Of a stretch of DNA of 64,000 nucleotides, positions 57,341-64,000 are shown one piece after another. The stretch's first letter is position 1. Each line of letters begins with the position of its first letter. The translations under genes were made by a program, and so were the position numbers. Source of the DNA: Marinobacter halophilus (lineage in GTDB: Bacteria > Pseudomonadota > Gammaproteobacteria > Pseudomonadales > Oleiphilaceae); the NCBI RefSeq assembly GCF_003007685.1, contig NZ_PXNN01000014.1, positions 1 through 64,000 of the forward strand, given 5' to 3'. A model generated the notes under the pieces. It was not told the origin of the DNA and did not search any database. It was given only the letters and a program-made list of their open reading frames with translations.

Positions 57341-58757
57341 ACGCTTCAGCACGCTGGACACCACCCGCCTGCTGTTCGAACACCCGAAAATCCTGTTCCG
57401 TCTGATCGAACGCATGGACCGGAACGAGACCCGCTACCTGCGCGAAAGCGATCTGGTGGCGGAGGTGATGGACTACACCCGCACCCTGGGCAAGGCCGAT
57501 CGGGACCGGGTACGCCTGGCACTGAACAGCGACAATCTGTTCCGCACCGGCCTGGTGATCGATATCATCAAGGCCGAGGGCGAACGCCGGCTGGTGCTGC
57601 AGGACGCGCTGATTAACTTGATGCGCGCCTGCAACGCGTCCTTGTATCAGGAACTCACCGACGCCCGCTTGCGGGGCCATCTGGTGACACTACGGGATGT
57701 GCGCAACCGGCTGGAGCTGAGCAGCTTCAGCGAGGCCGACCCGGATTTCACCGAACTGCGCGACGATCTGAACGAGCGGGTCAGCCAGCTGATCGGTCTG
57801 CTGCGCCAGAACGTGCTGCGCATGCAGACCATCAGTGCCCAGCTGGCGGAACTGTCGGGCGATGCCAGCCGGGCGCCGGAGAGTTACCTGGAATTTCGGC
57901 ACACCCTGTTCGAGCAGATCGTGACGCTGTACGATCGCCACATCAAGCCGACCCTGGTGTTTCTGAACCCGGACACCCGCCTGCCCGACGGCAGTAACCT
58001 GTTTGAAACCCTGGAGGCGATGGTGCGCCTGCTGGAAAACAGCGGTGATCACAGCCTGGCCGATCAGCTGTTCCGGTCCGCGTTAAGCCTGAACGCCTTG
58101 CACAAACCCATTCAGGCGGTTGCGCAGGAAGTCGAGCATTTTCTGCGCAAGACTCGCCGGGGCATGGTGCAGTACAACGCCATGGAACATTTCTACCACA
58201 AGCTGCGGGAGCTCAAGGGCGAAACTGAAACCCTGAGCCTGCGCCGGAAATGGCTGGAAGGTAGCGCGTTTGCCCGCAGTACTGGATTTCTGTTGGGCCT
58301 GCGCGGCCAGCAACGGCCCAAGCATTACGCCTTCGGCGCCTCCGCCAGCTATTACCAGCTGCTGTTCAGCGAACTGGACCTGCGCCTGGCCGATCTGCGC
58401 CGCAAAAGCGAAGTGCCGGCCCTGCAGGAAGTGGCGGGCGCCGGTCGTAACAGCCGGATCGACGTGCAGCGCATCAACCAGCTGTATCAATGGCTGGAAA
58501 GCCTGGAACTGCGGCCCACCGCGGACTTGGTGCGCGAACTCCATGGCCGGCTGGAGGGCTTTATCCCCGGCTATCGTTTTCCGGACCTGCTGGCGGCCCT
58601 GAACCGGCTGGTGAACACACCACCGGAAGGCTTCCAGGTGATCACCACCAACCGCTTCCGGACGCTTGAAACCGAGCAGTCACCGGACCTCAGCGGCGAG
58701 CAGTTTGTTTACCGGAAACGCCGCCTGGAACCACAGACAGAGAACGCCCATGACTGA
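57333..58757 (+). CDS. mksF: MksF/JetA-like kleisin
   Basis: Encodes 474 residues. The N-terminal region (LLFEHPKILFRLIERMDRNE) is the expected winged-helix contact with the SMC neck. A long helical middle follows (LNERVSQLIGLLRQNVLRMQ) and a C-terminal winged-helix-like end. Kleisins close the SMC ring and recruit KITE proteins. Assignment rests on size (MksF about 470-500), predicted architecture and position between the SMC and the KITE genes. It overlaps both neighbours by 8 nt (ATGAGTAA at 57333-57340, ATGACTGA at 58750-58757). Confidence 0.78.
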   Translation: MSKRFSTLDTTRLLFEHPKILFRLIERMDRNETRYLRESDLVAEVMDYTRTLGKADRDRVRLALNSDNLFRTGLVIDIIKAEGERRLVLQDALINLMRACNASLYQELTDARLRGHLVTLRDVRNRLELSSFSEADPDFTELRDDLNERVSQLIGLLRQNVLRMQTISAQLAELSGDASRAPESYLEFRHTLFEQIVTLYDRHIKPTLVFLNPDTRLPDGSNLFETLEAMVRLLENSGDHSLADQLFRSALSLNALHKPIQAVAQEVEHFLRKTRRGMVQYNAMEHFYHKLRELKGETETLSLRRKWLEGSAFARSTGFLLGLRGQQRPKHYAFGASASYYQLLFSELDLRLADLRRKSEVPALQEVAGAGRNSRIDVQRINQLYQWLESLELRPTADLVRELHGRLEGFIPGYRFPDLLAALNRLVNTPPEGFQVITTNRFRTLETEQSPDLSGEQFVYRKRRLEPQTENAHD

Positions 58758-59355
58758 CCAGACTCTCACGCCGGCCGAGCAGCGGCCCAGCCCGTTCGAC
58801 GACATACTGCCGACCCACAGTGCCGCCATCTACCGGGAGTTTCAGGCCGGCAGGGTGATCGTTCGGGATTTGTGGGACAGCCATCGCTCCGAACTTATGG
58901 CCAATCCGCTGTACAACCTGCTGTACAACCATTTATCCCACTTCAGAACCTTCTATGAGCATCTCGGCAGCGAGCTGGTGTTCAGTGAGAACGGCGCTTT
59001 CTTTTTCCTGAAAGAAAGCAGCGATGACGAAAGTGAAGAGCACGATGAAAACGCCTTCCGGGTGCAGGTGGTGCTGTTGCTGATTGGCCGCTATTTTGCC
59101 CGCAGCGGTCGCGATCTGGATTATCTGGGCCGGCCCGATGCCGGCTTGAACGAGCAGGATCTGGCCGCGATGGCCGCCGATGAGGAGTATCAGGACATTC
59201 TTCGGGCGGCCCGGTTCGACAAAGGTCTGGCCGAGGCGCTGGAGTACCTGGACAAGCGTAACCTGGCGTTCCGGGCCGGCGCCGGGCACTACTTCCTCAG
59301 CAGCGCCGGCATGTATTTTCTGGAGCAGTTGGTGCAGGAGTATGAACAGGCCTGA
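58750..59355 (+). CDS. mksE: MksE/JetB-like KITE protein
   Basis: Encodes 201 residues from ATG 58750. Tandem winged-helix-like segments are suggested by LFNLL-type NPLYNLLYNHLSHFRTFYEH, an acidic loop ESSDDESEEHDEN, RVQVVLLLIGRYFARSG and the end GHYFLSSAGMYFLEQLVQE. MksE of P. aeruginosa is about the same length. It is the last gene of the four-gene unit. A short hairpin (GCCTGA/TCAGGC, 59350-59367) covers the stop region and that of the convergent cyclase pseudogene. Confidence 0.8.
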   Translation: MTDQTLTPAEQRPSPFDDILPTHSAAIYREFQAGRVIVRDLWDSHRSELMANPLYNLLYNHLSHFRTFYEHLGSELVFSENGAFFFLKESSDDESEEHDENAFRVQVVLLLIGRYFARSGRDLDYLGRPDAGLNEQDLAAMAADEEYQDILRAARFDKGLAEALEYLDKRNLAFRAGAGHYFLSSAGMYFLEQLVQEYEQA

Positions 59356-59361
59356 TTCGCT

Positions 59362-60890
59362 TCAGGCGTAAGCCACCGCGTTGCGGCCACCGGTTTTCAA
59401 CCGATACATGGCGCCGGTGATCACTACAAACTCGTCACCCCCGCGCCGGCCAACCACATCACTGCTGCGCATGCAGTGCTTGAGCCGCTTGGCTACGATA
59501 CGAAGCACTTCATCGCCCGCCTGATGGCCATAGGTGTCATTCACCGGCTTGAACTTGTCGAGATCCAGAAACATCAGTGCGAACCGCCCGTTGTCCTGGC
59601 GGGCCTGTTCAATAGCCTGTTCCAGGTGAGTCTCAAGCGAGGCCCGATTGGGCAGTCCGGTCAGTTTGTCGTAGTGAGCCAGCCGGATCATCTGCTTCTC
59701 GGCGTTGACCCGCTCGGTAATGTCACTGAACGTCAGTACCAACTGGCTTATCTTGCCGTCACTGTTCCGAACCGGCGACAGCGTCAACAGATTCGGGAAG
59801 GTGCTTTGATCTGGCATTTTCAGCCAGACTTCGCCTTGCCAGGCGTTTTCCGCGATCAGCTGCTTGTGCACGTGTTCGGGTATCTGATGATTACCCCGGG
59901 CTGTGTCCAGAAAGTCTCTTAGGTTTTTCCGCTTCAGTGCCTTTGATGAGATGCCCGCGATATCGATAAAGGCAGGATTAGCGCGAATGATGTTAAATGA
60001 GGGATCGCAAATCACGATCGATTCGTGGGTGTGCTCAAACACCTGATAGGCCAGCCGTAACTCCTCGGTGGAACGCGCGATTTGAGACGCCTGCTCCACC
60101 GCAGCCTGAACAACGGGCCGCAGAGCGCGCCAGACCAGCATTCCCGCCAGCGCAGATAACAGCAGAATGGCCAGAATACTGACGGCAATGTCTCGGATGA
60201 CGTTGCCGAACACCCGGGTGATTTCCGAGTGCATGTGTACCTCCCATTCATGGCCGCGGATCTCTCGCATAAAAGCAAGCACACGAGTGCCGTCATCCAG
60301 TGCTGAACGGAAAAAGGCTCCTGGCCGGTTGGTCGATACGCCTGCTGCGTTTGCCAGACAGTTGTCGGCGGGCCTGATTTCAAAGGTTTTGGTCAATGGC
60401 TCGAATGCAACCCGTCGGGTTCGGTCAGCATTAACCAGGCACATCTGAGTGTGTGACTGAGCCTCGAAAACGCTGGTCATCGAGTCCAAGAAAAAAAGTA
60501 GCAGGTCTGTGCCCACCTTTTCTCCATCTACCTGAATGGTGCCAATGGTGTGCATTAACGGATTGGTGAAGCCGGTTTCGTCGAAATCGTAGGTTTTTAT
60601 ATCTAATTGCCGGGGAACCGGAATCGTATTAGGCAATGCGTTGGCCATTGGGCCCACGCGGGCGATCTCGTTGCCGTCGGCGTCATAGCGTATCAGCGCT
60701 GCCAGATTGTCAATCTGGCGTGCAGATTCTTGGTTTTTGCGTCAGCCACGCTGACAGCGTCGAAGGTTGCCCGGGTGTGCATCTGGTTAATCAGAGGAGC
60801 GGCAATAATAACGGCGATGACGATGCCTGTCAGAACGACTGCAACGATGGCCGTGGTGATTATTCTTCGTTCTTGTTCCTGGATGTCCAT
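59362..60890 (-). pseudogene. PAS-GGDEF diguanylate cyclase, frameshifted and internally deleted
   Basis: The gene starts at 60890 with a membrane anchor (IITTAIVAVVLTGIVIAVII), but that frame ends at about 60693. The sensor then continues in another frame (ESARQIDNLAALIRYDADG); one extra A in the A5 run of the coding strand (60734-60738) would join them. The second part has a periplasmic sensor, a transmembrane helix, a PAS domain (EHTHESIVICDPSFNIIRAN) and GGDEF with RRGGDEFVVI. After this motif the next residues are AMYRLKTGGRNAV, the normal end of a GGDEF domain, so about 50-60 residues between them are missing. Two independent lesions mark it as decayed. It is convergent with mksE. Confidence 0.85.
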
Positions 60891-61102
60891 CAGAAGCGGT
60901 CACTAAAATATACAAGATGATTTTTAATGATATCCGGTTATTGCAAACAATGAATCCACATGGCGTTTTTTTGTGTAACGAGGATGGTCAGTTCCAGTCG
61001 TGATCCAGTCCTGTTATCAGCTGGCTTAGCCAAAGGGCCAATGGTTAGCGGGCTAACTCATCCCTAGTATCGCTCACTCAAAATTTTTGACCGTGAGCAG
61101 TC

Positions 61103-62578
61103 ATGACTGACAATAAAGCCAAAAGCAGCTACCTCTCCGACCGAAAACCCCGATCAGACTTTGCCACCCGTCGCGAATATCTGGAGCACGAGCTGCAGAC
61201 GATGGCCCCGCGTCGCTGGCGACCAAACCTGCCGTTCCGGGACTACCATTTTGAATGGGAAGACCTGGTGCCGGCCATGGCCGCAACCATCGGCAAGGTA
61301 GTGATGGTGGCGGCTATCGTGGCCGCCTTCGCAGCACCGCTGGGGTTATCCAAAGAATTTATTACCGAGAACGTGCGCTTTGAGATGATCATTGCCGCCG
61401 TCCTGTTCGTGATTCTGGTATCGGGTTTTCTTAACCCCACCAGTAACCTGGCGGGCACCCACGGTCCATTGATCCCCATGATTCCGCTCATTGTGGTGTC
61501 TGGTGGTCACCCGATGGCACTGGGTATCATGGTCGGGGTGCTGGGGTTTATCCTGGGTATCACCAAAGGCGGTAGTCTGCTGGCCAAGCTGACCAGTAAC
61601 GGTGTGTGCGGTGGCTTGCTGTTGTACCTGGGGTTTATCGGCATTACCAGTCAGATCAGCCACCTGTTCAGCTGGGCCGAAACCTTTGATAAAGGCTACA
61701 TCGCCTTTGTGGTGGTGGCGATGACCATCGTCATGTACGCCTGGCTGGAGCATGTTCAGATGCGCTGGCTGGCAATTCCCCTGGGCTCTGTGCTGGCCGC
61801 GATCGTTGCTTTGATGTTGGGTGCACCCTTCGAGTTTGTTACCGAGCCGGGCATTCCCAACATGAATCCGGCGTATTGGTGGGGCGAAAACACCGGGTGG
61901 CAGTTGGGTCTGCCCGATGTGTACAGCTTTATGGCGGTAGCGCCGTTTGCGATTCTCGCGGTGGCCATGTGGTCGCCGGACTTTCTGGGCCACCAAGTGT
62001 TCCAACGGCTTAATTACCCGGACAAAACCGACCGGGTCATCATGAACATCGACGACACCATGGTAACGGCTTCTACCCGGCAAGTGGTGGGCACGGTGCT
62101 CGGGGGTGGCAACATTGCCTCGTCCTGGGGTACCTACATTGTGCCGGCCTCCATCGCCAAACGGCCGATTGCCGCCGGTGCCGTGCTCACCGGGATCCTG
62201 TGCATCATCACCGCCCTTCTGGGCTATCCGATGGACCTGGCGGTGTGGCCGCCGGTATTGAGCGTGGCGCTGATGGTGGGCGTGTTCCTGCCGCTGCTGG
62301 AAGCCGGCATGCAGATGACCCGCAAGGGCAAAACCACCGAATCGGCCGGCATTGTCATTTTCGCCTCGGCGCTGGTGAACCCGGTGTTCGGCTGGTCGCT
62401 GACGGTGCTGCTGGATAACCTCGGCCTGATCGGTTGCAAGGAGCGTGGCAAGGAGCTGGGCCACATGGGGCGCTGGATTATCCCCGGCATTGTGTTTGTT
62501 ATCCTGTGCGCGGTCATGCTGGCGATCGGCATGTTCCCGGGAATACCGCCTATGGTGGAGGCGTTCCGTGTAGACTAG
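61103..62578 (+). CDS. Polytopic membrane permease (DUF3360-like)
   Basis: Encodes 491 residues from ATG 61103. About 12 hydrophobic segments begin at residue 58 after a charged cytoplasmic N-terminus (YLEHELQTMAPRRWRPNLP). Motifs such as GTHGPLIPMIPLIVVSGGHP and GGGNIASSWGTYIVPASIA recall the NCS2/SLC26-like transporter fold. The length and sequence agree with DUF3360, an uncharacterised permease family. The substrate is unknown. It has a 212-base upstream gap that should hold its promoter. Confidence 0.65.
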   Translation: MTDNKAKSSYLSDRKPRSDFATRREYLEHELQTMAPRRWRPNLPFRDYHFEWEDLVPAMAATIGKVVMVAAIVAAFAAPLGLSKEFITENVRFEMIIAAVLFVILVSGFLNPTSNLAGTHGPLIPMIPLIVVSGGHPMALGIMVGVLGFILGITKGGSLLAKLTSNGVCGGLLLYLGFIGITSQISHLFSWAETFDKGYIAFVVVAMTIVMYAWLEHVQMRWLAIPLGSVLAAIVALMLGAPFEFVTEPGIPNMNPAYWWGENTGWQLGLPDVYSFMAVAPFAILAVAMWSPDFLGHQVFQRLNYPDKTDRVIMNIDDTMVTASTRQVVGTVLGGGNIASSWGTYIVPASIAKRPIAAGAVLTGILCIITALLGYPMDLAVWPPVLSVALMVGVFLPLLEAGMQMTRKGKTTESAGIVIFASALVNPVFGWSLTVLLDNLGLIGCKERGKELGHMGRWIIPGIVFVILCAVMLAIGMFPGIPPMVEAFRVD

Positions 62579-62604
62579 ATGCTTTCAGGTCCCAGGAGTG
62601 CTCG

Positions 62605-63636
62605 ATGGCAGAGCCCGCACTGTTCAGAACCCATCGCCGTAGGAGCGCACTCTGGCTGGCGGTTATTGCCCTGGTGGTGGCGGTCCTGGTGGCGGCGCGC
62701 TCCCAGCCGCAACCGGTGGAGGAGCGACTGGTGCGCCTGCATGCACAAGCGGCGTTTGGCGCCCGCTCGGAGTTGCTGGCCGAGCCTCTGCCGGTGCAGG
62801 CGTTGCTGCTGGACTATCGAGAGGATGTTCTGCTGTTGCTGAAAGCTCAGGCGGCGCTTCAGGTGTTCCCGGAGCATTCCCGGCTGCTGATGGAGCTCTT
62901 CGGTGAAGAGCCGGAGTTTCAGGACGCCCTGCGAACCCACGGCGAATACCTGATTCCGCCGGTGATTCACTTCTACCAGAACCCGGTCGGATCGATCGAG
63001 ATGATGAACCGGGTGGCGGGCACCCGCCAGACCCTCACCCCGGAAGAACGCGCCTGGTTCGCCATCAACTTTGCCAACAAAGAAGGCCATGACTTCACCG
63101 GACAATTTTTGGTGGGTCCGGACAGCAGCATTGAATGGATCTGGACCGAACGCATCACCGAAGGTGTGACCCAATTCTTTACCAGCGGTATCCGCACCCT
63201 GGAATCCCGTTACCGCACCGATCTGCCAATCCGTGCCAGTGATCTTGGCTGGGCGGCGGTGGATGCCCTCGTGATCGGCAGCGCGGTGAAATTTCTGAAA
63301 GCGGGCAGGGCAGCGGCAACCACCGCTCGGGCGTCGACCGTCACCGCACGTTCAGCCGCCTATACCTCCCGCCTGGCCCGGGCCGGGCGCATGGCCTCGG
63401 TGATGGTCAGTCATGCCCGTTGGCCAGCAGTGGCGGCTCTGGCCTATGTGGCGGTGCGGCACCCGTTGGTCCTGAACGATCTGTTTGCCGGCGCCGCCAA
63501 GGTGTTGGGTGTGCCGCCCTGGATGGTGCAGGTACCTGGCTGGTTTATCATCTTGCTGCCGATTTTGTTATTGCTGCGCTGGCTGGGCCGGATCTGCCTG
63601 TGGTTTGTGCCGGCGCGCCGGTCCCGGGTGCTCTGA
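62605..63636 (+). CDS. Hypothetical membrane protein
   Basis: Encodes 343 residues from ATG 62605 with CAGGAG upstream, 26 bases after the permease gene stop, so probably cotranscribed. One N-terminal transmembrane helix (LWLAVIALVVAVLVAA, about 15-32) is followed by a soluble domain of about 230 residues (HFYQNPVGSIEMMNRVAG, FANKEGHDFTGQFLVG) and a C-terminal hydrophobic pair (about 305-330). No family recognised. The topology suggests an envelope protein with a large periplasmic domain. Confidence 0.65.
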   Translation: MAEPALFRTHRRRSALWLAVIALVVAVLVAARSQPQPVEERLVRLHAQAAFGARSELLAEPLPVQALLLDYREDVLLLLKAQAALQVFPEHSRLLMELFGEEPEFQDALRTHGEYLIPPVIHFYQNPVGSIEMMNRVAGTRQTLTPEERAWFAINFANKEGHDFTGQFLVGPDSSIEWIWTERITEGVTQFFTSGIRTLESRYRTDLPIRASDLGWAAVDALVIGSAVKFLKAGRAAATTARASTVTARSAAYTSRLARAGRMASVMVSHARWPAVAALAYVAVRHPLVLNDLFAGAAKVLGVPPWMVQVPGWFIILLPILLLLRWLGRICLWFVPARRSRVL

Positions 63637-63693
63637 TGCCCGGGCCGGGCCGCTCTGGTATGCTGGCGCCAAAATTCGCTTTGGGAGTTCTGA

Positions 63694-64000
63694 ATGTCGT
63701 CGCTTGAAAGCCTTATCATTGAAACCGGACCTAACCCTGAAATAGCCATTATCTGGCTGCACGGCCTCGGCGCCAGTGGCCACGATTTCGAATCGGTGGT
63801 GCCGGAACTGGCTTTCGCCCAGGCACGGGCGGTACGTTTCATCTTCCCGCATGCTCCGGAGCTGGCCGTCACCATCAACGGTGGCATGCGCATGCCCGCC
63901 TGGTACGACATCCTGGCCATGGACATTGACCGCAAGGTGGACGAACTCCAACTGCGCGCCTCCTCCGATGCGGTTGCCCAATTGATCGACCAGCAACGCC
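63694..64000 (+). CDS. Alpha/beta-hydrolase carboxylesterase (3' partial)
   Basis: The first 102 residues from ATG 63694, cut by the window end. The sequence IIWLHGLGASGHDFESVVPE has the oxyanion-hole HG-L-G motif of the phospholipase/carboxylesterase family (EstB-like), followed by FIFPHAPELAVTINGG and MRMPAWYDI. The catalytic Ser lies beyond the window, so activity cannot be checked here. Confidence 0.85.
   Translation, partial: MSSLESLIIETGPNPEIAIIWLHGLGASGHDFESVVPELAFAQARAVRFIFPHAPELAVTINGGMRMPAWYDILAMDIDRKVDELQLRASSDAVAQLIDQQR

Noticed and set aside
55667..57415. 582-residue open frame on the minus strand opposite the mksB gene
   Set aside because: Composition typical of an antisense shadow (His/Gln/Leu-rich), no motifs, no ribosome-binding site.
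61346..62464. 372-residue open frame opposite the permease gene
   Set aside because: His/Gln-rich antisense shadow with no recognisable domain.

Overview
The window looks like chromosome from a marine gammaproteobacterium of the Marinobacter type. This rests on the gene order dapC-glnD-map | rpsB-tsf-pyrH-frr-uppS-cdsA-dxr-rseP-bamA-skp-lpxD-fabZ-lpxA-lpxB-rnhB, which is the pseudomonad/Marinobacter arrangement, together with moderately high GC, Gram-negative envelope genes, a Tmm-type flavin monooxygenase and many chemotaxis and c-di-GMP type proteins. No taxonomic search was possible, so the genus is an inference.

Layout. 1-6632: the end of a type VI secretion island, with a vgrG (5' end outside the window), a 1135-residue VasX-like membrane effector candidate and two membrane proteins that are candidate immunity or accessory proteins. 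6671-7715: a ParD-like/zeta-like toxin-antitoxin pair behind a palindromic operator. 7705-14767: mixed single genes (DUF1853, glyoxalase-like, a large DUF6351 lipoprotein hydrolase, a Clp-N/P-loop protein with an overlapping small gene, a membrane-anchored cold-shock protein, slyX). 14784-14879: a cluster of GGGGTCAGACCCC palindromes. 14886-22063 (minus strand): dapE, dapD, an ArsC-like reductase, dapC, glnD and map, i.e. lysine/peptidoglycan precursor synthesis and nitrogen sensing. 22314-36944 (plus strand): a long translation, isoprenoid, phospholipid, outer-membrane and lipid A cluster, followed by an initiator tRNA with its own promoter and terminator.

37150-53532 is accessory: an N-terminally deleted chemoreceptor, a trimethylamine monooxygenase, an FN3 lipoprotein, a three-gene signalling operon (response regulator, LysM/FecR protein, CHASE2 histidine kinase), topoisomerase III, an 87-bp hairpin-forming repeat, bolA, yciO, an unknown protein, a chemoreceptor with a c-type haem motif in its sensor domain, and an MBL hydrolase.

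53623-59355 is the most interesting system. Four genes overlap by 8 nt at each junction and encode a compact TOPRIM protein with JetD/MksG-like motifs, an SMC-like MksB/JetC ATPase, an MksF/JetA kleisin-like protein and an MksE/JetB KITE-like protein. This is an MksBEFG/Wadjet-type condensin, probably acting against plasmids or in chromosome organisation, with the nuclease gene first. It is followed by a diguanylate cyclase gene broken by both a frameshift and an internal deletion, a DUF3360-type permease, an unknown membrane protein, and the start of a carboxylesterase cut by the window end.
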